A stretch of DNA of 64,000 nt from JAIBCM01 sp041395165 (GTDB lineage Bacteria > Verrucomicrobiota > Verrucomicrobiia > JADLBR01 > JAIBCM01). Position numbers and translations under genes: made by a program. The stretch's first letter is position 1, and the number at the start of each line of letters is the position of its first letter. The stretch lies in the NCBI GenBank assembly GCA_041395165.1, contig JAWLBA010000001.1:310001-374000 (forward strand). Reading direction: 5' to 3'. Shown in pieces: positions 1 to 7,806 of the stretch. The notes under the pieces are model-generated. The model was not told where the DNA came from and did not search any database. It was given only the letters and a program-made list of their open reading frames with translations.

Positions 1-270
1 TGGATCTACTACGCGTTGTGCGGCTAACACCTCATCAAACTCGGGATCCTCTTGCCACTTGCCAGCAAGTGGTCGCAGATCACGATATTTGACAGACTGA
101 GTGCCAGCTTTGAGAGTAGCTTCGGACAGTGCCGCTAATGCAGTTTCATTTAAGCTCATACCAGTTATCTCCGCAGTTTCTCGCAACACATGATCCACTT
201 CGGGGGGAATGCCGCGGATGGTGTATTGTTGTGAGGATTTATGGAGTTTTTGTTTTCCTTTCTTTTTCAT
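1..270 (-). CDS. RHH-type antitoxin-like protein (3' end outside window)
   Basis: Ninety codons read without a stop from an ATG at 270 to the window edge, so the C-terminus is missing. The protein has a basic start (MKKKGKQKLHKSSQQ) followed by YTIRGIPPEVDHVLRETAE and GMSLNETALAALSEA. That pattern, a beta strand then two helices, is typical of ribbon-helix-helix antitoxins of the FitA/VapB or plasmid-stability kind. Such proteins bind a partner toxin, often a PIN RNase, and repress their own promoter. The toxin would lie beyond the left edge, which I cannot see. A palindrome covers the start codon and promoter, consistent with autorepression. The family call is inferred from fold pattern and context. 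Confidence 0.65.
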   Translation of the reverse strand, partial: MKKKGKQKLHKSSQQYTIRGIPPEVDHVLRETAEITGMSLNETALAALSEATLKAGTQSVKYRDLRPLAGKWQEDPEFDEVLAAQRVVDP

Positions 271-305
271 GCCTACACTATAATGCATTCATGTAGGCAT
301 GTCAA
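268..305 (-). promoter_or_regulatory. Antitoxin promoter with overlapping palindromic operator
   Basis: On the minus strand TTGACA (300-305), a 17-bp spacer and TATAGT (277-282) form a near-consensus sigma-70 promoter. The ATG at 270 begins six bases after the -10 box, so the transcript should start at or next to the start codon. A perfect 10-bp inverted repeat (CATGCCTACA at 268-277, TGTAGGCATG at 292-301) spans the -10 box and start codon. This is a good site for antitoxin autorepression (inference). Confidence 0.7.
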
Positions 306-311
306 TAGGCA

Positions 312-1793
312 TTATTTGTTTTTAAGCTTTTTTAATAATTGGGCTGCTTTTTCTTCGATTTCTTGGGGTAGACGACATTTTTCTGGCCAACCTCTCGAAT
401 AACCTTCAGCCGGTAGTTTCGTAGTGGCATCAAACCCTATGTGCGATCCAATATTCGCAACCGTCGGCGCATGATCCAAACTATCCGAAGGATTTTTTGT
501 GATTAAACTGTCGCGTTCGGGATCGACATTGGCCATCCAATGAAAAAGGACGTCTGACGTATTATGAACATCGACGTCATGATCTACCAAGAAAATAAAT
601 TTGCTAAACATCATCTGACCCATCCCCCAAAGCCCATGCATGATTTTATAAGCTTGGTGCGGATATTGTTTTTTAATGCTGACAAAAACTAAATTATGAA
701 ACACACCTTCTGCGGGTAAAGCAATATCGACAATTTCAGGGAAATTCATTTTTAAAATCGGCAACAAAATGCGCACGCTTGCCGTGCCCAAATAAAAATC
801 TTCCATCGGAGGCTTGCCAACAATGGTCGCAGGATAAACGGCGTCGTTGCGATGCGTAATCGCTGTAACATGAAAAACTGAGTAGCGATCAATCGGTGTA
901 TAAAATCCGGTATGATCGCCAAAAGGTCCTTCATCACGCAGTGGCTCTTTAGGGTCCACATAACCTTCAATCACGAAATCCGAATCTGCCGGCACTTCCA
1001 AATCATTGGTTTCACATTTGATCATTGGCACCGATTTCTGTCGTAAAAAACCAGCGAGTAAAATTTCATCCAAACCATCGGGCAGGGGCATCGTCGCGGC
1101 AAACGTATAAATCGGATCGCCTCCTAAGCAAACCGTTACGGGCATACGCTCACTACGTTCGAAATAACGTTTTCCATGACGTGCAGCCACTTTATGTAGT
1201 TGCCAATGCATGCCAGTGGTTACGCCATCAAAAACCTGCATGCGATACATGCCAATATTGCGATCGCCCGTGTCAGGATCCTGTGTGTAAACGGTTGGAA
1301 GCGTAATAAAAGGTCCACCATCTTGCGGCCAACATTTTAAAATAGGCAAATGGGTTAAATTAAATCGTTTCAAATCTTCATTACGATAAATCACATCTTT
1401 GCAAGCGCCCTTCGAAACGTGGTTTGGTTTTGCATGTAAAACGCGAATGCCGCGCTTAATCAATTCCCACGTTTCCTGCCAACTTTTAGGCGGTTTTGCT
1501 TTTAATAAAAATGCGATCTCGTCTGCAATCGCATCGGGCTGCTTTCCGTCCAAAGCTAAAACCATGCGTGCGTCTGAGCCAAAACTGTTAATCGCAACAG
1601 GAAACTGCGATTTTTCGCCACTACTTAATTTTACATTTTCTAAAAACAACGCTTTGCCGCCCGAAGGTTGTTTCATTTCATGATTCGCTAGAGCCGTAAT
1701 TTCCAACTCGCAAGACACTGACTCGCTAACGCGCAACAATTCCTTTTTTTGTTCGAGCGTTTCCAGAAAACTGCGCATGCCATCGAAAGCCAT
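312..1793 (-). CDS. ubiD: UbiD family decarboxylase
   Basis: This 493-aa protein matches the UbiD family of prenylated-FMN-dependent reversible decarboxylases. In the family, E. coli UbiD decarboxylates 4-hydroxy-3-polyprenylbenzoate in ubiquinone synthesis, and others act on aromatic or alkenyl acids. Visible signatures are the N-terminus MAFDGMRSFLETLEQKKEL, the segment NIGMYRMQVFDG followed by MHWQLHKVAARHGKRY (metal and cofactor region), and EGPFGDHTGFYTP (catalytic-acid region). An in-frame TTG lies 42 bases upstream inside a hairpin. The ATG at 1793 matches the normal family start and follows a possible promoter (TTGCCC, 17 bp, CATAAT). No ubiX or quinone gene is nearby, so the substrate cannot be told. 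Confidence 0.88.
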   Translation of the reverse strand: MAFDGMRSFLETLEQKKELLRVSESVSCELEITALANHEMKQPSGGKALFLENVKLSSGEKSQFPVAINSFGSDARMVLALDGKQPDAIADEIAFLLKAKPPKSWQETWELIKRGIRVLHAKPNHVSKGACKDVIYRNEDLKRFNLTHLPILKCWPQDGGPFITLPTVYTQDPDTGDRNIGMYRMQVFDGVTTGMHWQLHKVAARHGKRYFERSERMPVTVCLGGDPIYTFAATMPLPDGLDEILLAGFLRQKSVPMIKCETNDLEVPADSDFVIEGYVDPKEPLRDEGPFGDHTGFYTPIDRYSVFHVTAITHRNDAVYPATIVGKPPMEDFYLGTASVRILLPILKMNFPEIVDIALPAEGVFHNLVFVSIKKQYPHQAYKIMHGLWGMGQMMFSKFIFLVDHDVDVHNTSDVLFHWMANVDPERDSLITKNPSDSLDHAPTVANIGSHIGFDATTKLPAEGYSRGWPEKCRLPQEIEEKAAQLLKKLKNK

Positions 1794-1826
1794 AAGTTGT
1801 GGGTTAATTATGCGATAACTCGAAGT

Positions 1827-1858
1827 GTAGGGCAATCCCGAACGCTTCCGGGATTGCC
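1827..1858 (+). repeat. REP-like hairpin with GTAG head
   Basis: GTAG (1827-1830) is followed by a perfect 10-bp stem (GGCAATCCCG at 1831-1840, CGGGATTGCC at 1849-1858) with an 8-base loop. There is no U-tract, so it is not a normal intrinsic terminator. The GTAG head plus palindrome resembles REP elements mobilised by RAYT transposases. A second GTAG-headed hairpin lies at 54115-54137 on the opposite strand. Confidence 0.5.
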
Positions 1859-1867
1859 GATCTCTAA

Positions 1868-2269
1868 TTAATTAGGTGCTACTATTTTTAACTTTGGAAA
1901 ATATCGACGATAACGCGTGGCATCGCGCGTTAGCAGAGTTAACCCTTTAACTTGAGCATGAGCGCCAATATAAAAATCAGGCAATGGTGAACGCCGTGTT
2001 CCACCGCGTCGACGGTAAGTGACAAATGCTTTCCCAGCTAAGAAAGCGGCTTCCCAAGGCAGATCTAATCTTGAAAAAGTGGAGAGAGACAAATTTTCAT
2101 CCACTTCGCGAGGTGTGTTATAGGCCGCTGAAATTTCGGCATAGATAATTGGATTGATAGCTAGCAAGCCATGGCGGGCGGCCTCTTCCAAAGCGCTGGA
2201 GGACCAAGGGTCCCACACTGGATCATGGGAAAGAAGATCAATCAGGACATTTGAATCGACCAATGTCAT
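1868..2269 (-). CDS. vapC: PIN-domain toxin, VapC family
   Basis: A 133-aa PIN-domain protein, the usual VapC size. The acidic residues that hold the catalytic metal are visible: Asp5 (LVDSNVLIDLL), Glu45 (IIYAEISAAY), Asp98 (PLPDFYIGAHA) and Asp116 (LLTRDATRY). VapC toxins are Mg2+-dependent endoribonucleases, often cutting initiator tRNA or rRNA. The target here is unknown. Its start overlaps the stop codon of the upstream antitoxin gene (TAATG), so the two are translationally coupled. All active-site positions are intact, so the toxin is probably functional. Confidence 0.9.
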   Translation of the reverse strand: MTLVDSNVLIDLLSHDPVWDPWSSSALEEAARHGLLAINPIIYAEISAAYNTPREVDENLSLSTFSRLDLPWEAAFLAGKAFVTYRRRGGTRRSPLPDFYIGAHAQVKGLTLLTRDATRYRRYFPKLKIVAPN

Positions 2270-2499
2270 TAATCTTCGCCTCGAGTCATTCGCATGATTT
2301 CATCTGTCGTATATCCACTTGTGGCGCTACCTCTAGCCTTTTCAATCCATTCTCGAATTTGAGAGCGACGACTTGATGTTTTTTCAATAACCACTTTGTT
2401 CCCCATTTTTTTGAATCTCACTTCTGTGTGCGGTAAAAACCCACATTCTTCCCGCAAGTTTTGAGGGATCGTGACTTGGCCTTTAGTAGTAATTCTCAT
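2269..2499 (-). CDS. vapB: AbrB/SpoVT-fold antitoxin, VapB family
   Basis: A 76-aa protein whose N-terminus (MRITTKGQVTIPQNLREECG, then TEVRFKKMGNKVVIEK) is the classic swapped-hairpin AbrB DNA-binding domain. The C-terminal tail (SQIREWIEKARGSATSGYTT, then MTRGED) is the toxin-wrapping segment typical of VapB. It should neutralise the adjacent VapC and, with it, repress the operon. Two TCTTACTT repeats lie just upstream and may be its operator. Confidence 0.88.
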   Translation of the reverse strand: MRITTKGQVTIPQNLREECGFLPHTEVRFKKMGNKVVIEKTSSRRSQIREWIEKARGSATSGYTTDEIMRMTRGED

Positions 2500-2507
2500 A
2501 GTATTAC

Positions 2508-2530
2508 TCTTACTTAAAAAAGTCTTACTT
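2508..2530. promoter_or_regulatory. Tandem octamer repeats upstream of vapB
   Basis: TCTTACTT occurs at 2508-2515 and again at 2523-2530, 15 bp apart, directly upstream of the vapB start at 2499. The spacing and position suit binding of an AbrB-type antitoxin dimer pair. A weak promoter (TTGAAA, 16 bp, TAAGAG on the minus strand) overlaps the repeats. The operator role is inference. Confidence 0.35.
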
Positions 2531-2543
2531 TCAAGTTGAATTT

Positions 2544-2590
2544 AGCTATTAGCCTTTAGCTGTAAGCTAATGGCTGAAAAGCTAATAGCT
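2544..2590. repeat. Intergenic inverted repeat
   Basis: Perfect 10-bp arms AGCTATTAGC (2544-2553) and GCTAATAGCT (2581-2590) enclose a smaller nested palindrome (TTAGCTGTAAGCTAA). It lies between vapB and tRNA-Ser. There is no U-tract. It could be a small repeat element or a weak processing hairpin. Confidence 0.45.
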
Positions 2591-2651
2591 TCTAAGCCTT
2601 CTAATTCCCTCTTGCTTCCCTAAACGTTGCGCTATATTTAGGAATTACTCA

Positions 2652-2740
2652 GGAAGGGTGGCAGAGTGGTCGAATGCGCACGCCTGGAAAGTGTGTTTAC
2701 CCAAAAGGTAACAAGGGTTCGAATCCCTTCCCTTCCGCCA
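2652..2740 (+). tRNA. tRNA-Ser (anticodon GGA)
   Basis: A complete 89-base tRNA with encoded CCA. The acceptor stem pairs GGAAGGG (2652-2658) with CCCTTCC, followed by discriminator G and CCA. The anticodon loop CTGGAAA (2684-2690) gives anticodon GGA at 2686-2688. There is a long variable arm, as expected for serine tRNAs, and the T arm is AAGGG-TTCGAAT-CCCTT. Confidence 0.95.
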
Positions 2741-2750
2741 GTTTAAAATT

Positions 2751-3287
2751 ATGACAACGATTGAAGCTCAAAAAATAATAGGAGACTTTCATAAAACCAT
2801 AAAGGATTCGCGTCCCGATGCTATTGTTCAATCTATTAAAGAACTTCCTTATAGTCCTGCTAGAATTAAGTATGCGCATTTCGTATATGGAGAAGAACTA
2901 ATAAAAACTGTTCAGATTACAGAAGAAATTTTGCAAGAAATGATGGAATCTTATGGGATAATTGACTCTTTTTTTGTTGAAAATCCTGAGCCAATAAATG
3001 TTGAATACAGGGAGTATGTGGATGGGTTAAAAAAAGGAATAATTACTGATTTTCGCGTGCCTAACCCTTTTGGTGAATGCGAGCCAGTAAACCAATTCCG
3101 TAATTTTTTAGGTGAGTGTTGGTTTCTTGAACACCATACAAATTTGTTTAAAGACAATCATGTTTTAGGGGCTTTTATATATGATGTGATTCGAAATAAA
3201 GCTGTGAAAGAAAAAGATATAAAATTACTTGTAGAAATGACTGATACTAATCTTACAAGAGCTGTCTGCTATCCTGGGAAAAGGTAA
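2751..3287 (+). CDS. Hypothetical protein next to tRNA-Ser
   Basis: A 178-aa soluble protein that I do not recognise. The ATG lies ten bases after the tRNA CCA end. It is AT-rich with no signal peptide or membrane segment. It is rich in acidic and aromatic residues (for example YREYVDGLKKG and FRVPNPFGECEPVNQFRNF). It ends ten bases before the convergent DUF4914-type gene. The position suggests cargo of a past tRNA-targeted insertion, but I found no duplicated tRNA 3' end downstream. Continuous coding in good frame supports a real gene. Confidence 0.6.
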   Translation: MTTIEAQKIIGDFHKTIKDSRPDAIVQSIKELPYSPARIKYAHFVYGEELIKTVQITEEILQEMMESYGIIDSFFVENPEPINVEYREYVDGLKKGIITDFRVPNPFGECEPVNQFRNFLGECWFLEHHTNLFKDNHVLGAFIYDVIRNKAVKEKDIKLLVEMTDTNLTRAVCYPGKR

Positions 3288-3297
3288 TTTGAATAAA

Positions 3298-5187
3298 TTA
3301 TTTCTCAGGAATCAATTTCTCAAAATCAGCCACAGTTCCTTTATCTAAGCAACATTGAATGATGGTTTTTCCTAAAGGATTAAGATCCGGTTCCAAAAAA
3401 TCTTTAAGATGTTGCTCAAAGAAATTTCGTAATTGATTTGCACCAATATCGTAAGCGGTTTCGCCGACTTCGGGTTGTGTATCGACTTGTAAAAACCAGC
3501 GAGGAATCATAATGCCTTCGACATGGAGTTCATGAAGCGCATAGCCCAAGAGAGAGCATCGCGCAGCTCGAACTTTGTCAGATCGAAATGGGGCATGGCC
3601 GCGACGGGCTAAATATTCGCGAGCGATCCATTGCGGAACAAAACCGACTCGCCAAGCGCCAACATGTTGATTGGGACAAAGAATATGTAGCATGTTAGTG
3701 TGCGTGCAAAATTGGTCCAATAACAAATTGGCATGATTTACTTTTCGTCCAGTCGCAAAAGACCAGTAAGAACCGACCCCTTCACTGCTCATACCTTCGG
3801 TTTGAACAATGCTAGGGTTTGCATAACCTCGCGGCGCAACTAATCGCCACAACCAACTGAGAGCCGGTGGCAAAATATGAAAAAAACCAAGAATGCCGTA
3901 ACTGGGTTTTTCGCGAGTGCACGGAGGTGTTCGAACTCCGAAACTTCGGATGTCTACACTAACAGGTTGATTGACAACTCCGGGATAAATTTCACGCGGA
4001 ATAATAACTCGCGGATTGGGACAGGGTTGATCCGGTGCATCAAAAATTGGTTCCCACAACATGGCGCGAGAATCGGGCACGGCATCAATATTTAAAAATA
4101 AAAGAGGAACGGGCGGTTGAGTGGTTAACCGTTCGAGCGGTAAATCGGTTCCATATTGATCGATATGATTCACTCGGACAAACCAAGCATTTTCTGCATC
4201 TTGCACCACAAGTTTGCCTTTATCCGATTGCAATGAAGGATGGCACAGTGCCATGTCATCGGTTACGGGCATGAGATCGCAAGATCGCGCTATGGTTAAA
4301 TAGCGACGTTCTGAAGTCATGATATTTTTCCCAAGCAATAGTCGACCGTCAGCCTCACGGTGAGCTTGTTCCAACATCTCACTTTTACCACCGCCACTGG
4401 CGCCTTCATGCATGAAAGTGACCACATTATCATAAGGCGTCACGACTTGAACGGTTGAGCAATGTGCCGTGACCCACTGTTCGCGTTCGCCCAAGCCTAA
4501 TAAAGCGCCATAGACACCTTTTTTAGCACTGGGACCAGGATAAAGATTATAAGAAAAAAGTTCATGTAAATCAGAAGTGCGATTATGAACTACAACTTGC
4601 TGTCCTTCAAAATGAGTGTGACGAAAAGGAGGCGCTACATAAATTACGCATTGAGGGGAAAAATTTGGCGGAATTTTTTCGTAAGGCACAATGCCTTGTA
4701 AAAGAGCCAGACCGAAAGCAAAAAAGCCGGCATTTTCAGGCATTATGACAAGCGCGTTCATCCCAATCCCTTCACCCCCTGCGACAAATCCAAATAAAAT
4801 AAGAGGCTGCGTTTTGAGCCAGGCAAAAGTTTGTTCACGAACAGAAGAAAAATCTTTTCCCCATTTTTCGTGAAAAGTTGGTTTATCGGTGGGTTGATTA
4901 TCACCAATGACGAGGCACTCTGGTTCGCGTCGCCGCATGTAAGGTTCGGCATAATTAGCGCTTAACCCGTTGCGGACGCGCGCTACCGTTGCTTCAACGA
5001 TTCGTCCTTTTCCTTCTACTTCATATGCAACTTCAAATTGATTGTTAGTCCCGTTGCCACATGCTAAATCGAGAAGTTCCGAAGGTGAGCTGGCAATGGT
5101 TAATCGCGGACAGGTTTTTAGTATGATTGCAGCATCGGATGGAGGATGATAACGACTCCAATCAGGTTTGGTTTTAAAATCGGTCAT
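3298..5187 (-). CDS. PEPCK-fold protein, DUF4914 type
   Basis: A 629-aa protein organised like phosphoenolpyruvate carboxykinases. NLYPGPSAKKGVYGALL corresponds to the substrate-binding region of ATP-PEPCK, AHCSTVQV precedes the kinase motif, HEGASGGGKSEM is a P-loop, and PVTDDMALC is a kinase-2-like acidic pair. The P-loop differs from classical GTP-PEPCK (FPSACGKTN) and ATP-PEPCK (GLSGTGKTT). I therefore place it in the DUF4914-like branch from memory of that family. It may be a phosphotransferase rather than a true PEPCK. The open frame extends about 80 residues upstream into mutS, but the ATG at 5187 lies just after the mutS stop and is the sensible start. Gene order suggests co-transcription with mutS. 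Confidence 0.65.
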   Translation of the reverse strand: MTDFKTKPDWSRYHPPSDAAIILKTCPRLTIASSPSELLDLACGNGTNNQFEVAYEVEGKGRIVEATVARVRNGLSANYAEPYMRRREPECLVIGDNQPTDKPTFHEKWGKDFSSVREQTFAWLKTQPLILFGFVAGGEGIGMNALVIMPENAGFFAFGLALLQGIVPYEKIPPNFSPQCVIYVAPPFRHTHFEGQQVVVHNRTSDLHELFSYNLYPGPSAKKGVYGALLGLGEREQWVTAHCSTVQVVTPYDNVVTFMHEGASGGGKSEMLEQAHREADGRLLLGKNIMTSERRYLTIARSCDLMPVTDDMALCHPSLQSDKGKLVVQDAENAWFVRVNHIDQYGTDLPLERLTTQPPVPLLFLNIDAVPDSRAMLWEPIFDAPDQPCPNPRVIIPREIYPGVVNQPVSVDIRSFGVRTPPCTREKPSYGILGFFHILPPALSWLWRLVAPRGYANPSIVQTEGMSSEGVGSYWSFATGRKVNHANLLLDQFCTHTNMLHILCPNQHVGAWRVGFVPQWIAREYLARRGHAPFRSDKVRAARCSLLGYALHELHVEGIMIPRWFLQVDTQPEVGETAYDIGANQLRNFFEQHLKDFLEPDLNPLGKTIIQCCLDKGTVADFEKLIPEK

Positions 5188-5200
5188 AATAAATAGTTTA

Positions 5201-7705
5201 TTAACTTTCCAAGCCTGGCAACAATTCTTCAACCGATTTAGGAGGGTGAGGTTTAATTTTTTTCTCCGATTTTTTAAGATGATTGGGCAGTAAATTAGGT
5301 TCTGTAATCTGATTTTCTTCGAGTTCTTGTAATAAAATTTTGGCTCTTTCCAAAACGGGTTTAGGCAAGCCGGCCAAGCGCGCGACTTGGATTCCATAAC
5401 TTTTATCAGCGCTGCCTTCGACAATTTTTCGCAGGAAAATCACTTGATCGTTCCACTCGCGCACAGCGACATTCATGAGTTTAGTAGCAGCAAGATTTTG
5501 CGAAAGGCTGCTGGTTTCGTGATAGTGCGTGGCAAAAAGAGTGAGAGCTTTAATTTCGTTATGCAGAAATTCTGCAACTGACCAAGCAATGGAAAGTCCA
5601 TCAAAGGTGCTGGTGCCACGACCAATTTCGTCGAGCACCACTAAGCTGCGTGAGGTGGCATGATGCAAAATATTTGCCGTTTCATTCATTTCGACCATGA
5701 AAGTGCTTTGGCCGCGCGATAAATCATCGGACGCTCCCACTCGCGTGAAAATGCGATCGACCAAACCGATGCGAGCATTTTTGGCCGGGACGTAAGATCC
5801 GAGATGAGCCATTAAGGTTAAGAGCGCAACTTGACGCAAATAAGTGCTTTTTCCCGCCATGTTAGGGCCGGGGAGAATGATGAGCCGTTGCGTTTGCGAG
5901 TTGAGAAATGTGTCATTGGGAACAAATCTTTCCTCGAGCGTTAATTGTTCTAAAACCGGATGGCGACCTTCGGAAATTTCCAGGCAAGATTCTTCGAGAA
6001 TTTCCGGACGTTGATAAGCTTGGAGTCGGGCGACTTGGGTTAAACTGGTTAGCGCATCCAAAACGCCGAGTTGTTCTGCGGTCTGTTGCAAGGGTTGAAT
6101 AAATTGCAAAATGAATTGTCTGACTTCCTGAAAAATTTCTTGTTCCAGAGCTTTGGCTTTTTCTTCAGCGCCCAAAATTTTGGATTCCATTTCTTTGAGT
6201 TCGGGCGTGATAAAACGTTCGGCATTTACGGTAGTTTGTTTGCGATGATAATCCGTCGGCACGCTATTTAAATTGGCTTTGGTGACTTCGATGTAATAAC
6301 CAAACACTGAATTGTAACGAACTTTCAACGACTTAATTCCTGTGCGATCTTGTTCTTTTTGTTGCAGCTGAAGAATCCATTGTTTGCCTTCCGTGGATGC
6401 AGAGCGAAGTTCGTCCAAGTGGGAGTTAAAGCCTGAAGCGATAACGCCACCGTCGCGCAAAATAGGCGGGCATTCCTCATGAATCGCTTTTTTAATTTTT
6501 TCCACCACTTCGGGCAAGGGGTGAAGGGATTGCTTGATGTTTTGTAGCAAGGAAGGCAAAGGATCCTGGAAAAAATCTTGAATAAGAGGAATTTTTTCGA
6601 GCGAAAATCGGAGCGCGAGCAAATCTCGACCCGATCCTGAACCTTGAGTCAAACGACCAATGCAACGTTCTATGTCACGAATTTCAGATAAAAGATCGCG
6701 CAAAGATTTGAGCGGAAAAGAATCTTTTAATAAAAAAGTAATCGCATCTTGTCGCGCGAGGATCGCTTGTTTTTCTCTTAAAGGATGCAAAACCCAATCT
6801 CGCAAACGCCGTCCGCCAAGTGGTGAACAGGTATGATCCAAAACGCCCAGCAGCGTTGTTTCATAAGGCGCATTAGCGCGGGCGGGCTCCACCAATTCTA
6901 AAGTGCGACGCGTGGTTTCATCTAAAACCATAAAGGCTTCGCTTTGATAAACGCGCAACGTTTGAATATGAGCTAAAGAGCGACGCAAAATAGTTGTAGC
7001 ATAATGTAAAAGAGCTCCGGCAGCTGAGATGCCTGCGGATAAATTTTGACAACCGAAGCCGTCGAGCGACTGGGTTTTAAAATGATCGCGCAACGTTTGA
7101 TAAGCCGTCTCATATTGAAAAGACCAAGGTTCATGTTTGGAAAAAACAGTGGGCAATTCTTTGAGAAAAGTGAAATGGTCCGATTCGTCAGGGATAATAA
7201 TTTCCGAAGGTAAAATTTTTGCAATTTCGCTTTGGAGCTTGGATTGATCCAGGCATTCGGTGACGCGAAAATCGCCAGTAGTTGTATCTAAAAAAGCAAA
7301 GCCATAATTTTTTTCTCGCTCAAAAATAGCAGCTAAATAATTCGGCTTTTTACCATCCAAAGTTTCCGATTCCACGACGCTACCAGGTGAAAGCACTTGA
7401 GTGATTTCGCGTTTGACCACTTGACCAGGTCGAGGGGCTTCCATTTGATCGCAAATCGCGACGCGTTTTCCTGCGGTAATGAGTTTGGTGATATAAGCAT
7501 TGGCAGCATGATAAGGCATGCCGCACATTGGGGTGCCGTTGCGTTGAGTAAGGGCCAGATTTAAAATTTTAGAGCCTTGCTGAGCATCTTCAAAAAAAAG
7601 CTCATAAAAATCGCCCAATCTAAAAAGCAGCAGTGTGTTAGAGGGCAATTGTTTTTTCATTTGCCAATATTGCTTCATCATGGGTGTCAGCGATCCCTCA
7701 GGCAT
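5201..7705 (-). CDS. mutS: DNA mismatch repair protein MutS
   Basis: An 834-aa MutS1 protein that recognises mismatches and recruits MutL. The N-terminal mismatch-reading motif is GDFYELF. The clamp and lever domains fill the middle, and the ATPase domain shows Walker A GPNMAGKST near residue 615, Walker B VVLDEIGRGTSTFDG and the signature ASDDLSRGQSTF. The frame is open to a TTG at 7741, but the ATG at 7705 fits the usual N-terminus (LTPMMKQYW) and sits seven bases after a good -10 box, so the upstream TTG would not be transcribed. No mutL lies in the window. Confidence 0.95.
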   Translation of the reverse strand: MPEGSLTPMMKQYWQMKKQLPSNTLLLFRLGDFYELFFEDAQQGSKILNLALTQRNGTPMCGMPYHAANAYITKLITAGKRVAICDQMEAPRPGQVVKREITQVLSPGSVVESETLDGKKPNYLAAIFEREKNYGFAFLDTTTGDFRVTECLDQSKLQSEIAKILPSEIIIPDESDHFTFLKELPTVFSKHEPWSFQYETAYQTLRDHFKTQSLDGFGCQNLSAGISAAGALLHYATTILRRSLAHIQTLRVYQSEAFMVLDETTRRTLELVEPARANAPYETTLLGVLDHTCSPLGGRRLRDWVLHPLREKQAILARQDAITFLLKDSFPLKSLRDLLSEIRDIERCIGRLTQGSGSGRDLLALRFSLEKIPLIQDFFQDPLPSLLQNIKQSLHPLPEVVEKIKKAIHEECPPILRDGGVIASGFNSHLDELRSASTEGKQWILQLQQKEQDRTGIKSLKVRYNSVFGYYIEVTKANLNSVPTDYHRKQTTVNAERFITPELKEMESKILGAEEKAKALEQEIFQEVRQFILQFIQPLQQTAEQLGVLDALTSLTQVARLQAYQRPEILEESCLEISEGRHPVLEQLTLEERFVPNDTFLNSQTQRLIILPGPNMAGKSTYLRQVALLTLMAHLGSYVPAKNARIGLVDRIFTRVGASDDLSRGQSTFMVEMNETANILHHATSRSLVVLDEIGRGTSTFDGLSIAWSVAEFLHNEIKALTLFATHYHETSSLSQNLAATKLMNVAVREWNDQVIFLRKIVEGSADKSYGIQVARLAGLPKPVLERAKILLQELEENQITEPNLLPNHLKKSEKKIKPHPPKSVEELLPGLES

Positions 7706-7712
7706 GAGTTCG

Positions 7713-7741
7713 AGGTTAAGGCAAAAGAGTTGGGAAGTCAA
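7713..7741 (-). promoter_or_regulatory. mutS promoter (leaderless type)
   Basis: On the minus strand TTGACT (7736-7741), a 17-bp spacer and TAACCT (7713-7718) are followed after seven bases by the ATG at 7705. Initiation about seven bases beyond the -10 box would place the transcript start at the start codon. It also decides the mutS start. Confidence 0.6.
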
Positions 7742-7764
7742 AAAGAGAGCAATTTTTTCGTTTT

Positions 7765-7780
7765 GAGCTTTTAAAAGCTC
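7765..7780. promoter_or_regulatory. 16-bp perfect palindrome between mutS and purQ
   Basis: GAGCTTTTAAAAGCTC is fully self-complementary and lies in the divergent intergenic region, upstream of both genes. It is a candidate operator, for example for a purine regulator, but no regulator is identified. Function is unproven. Confidence 0.35.
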
Positions 7781-7806
7781 GCTAGTTTGGGTTTTATTAA
7801 GTGTTT

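Noticed and set aside
2652..3300. Integrated element with tRNA-end duplication
   Set aside because: No copy of the tRNA 3' end was found downstream, and no integrase is present.
3298..5424. Classical GTP- or ATP-dependent PEPCK (pckG/pckA)
   Set aside because: The P-loop and surrounding motifs differ from both classical families, and the 5' extension overlaps mutS. I kept a PEPCK-fold DUF4914-type call from 5187.
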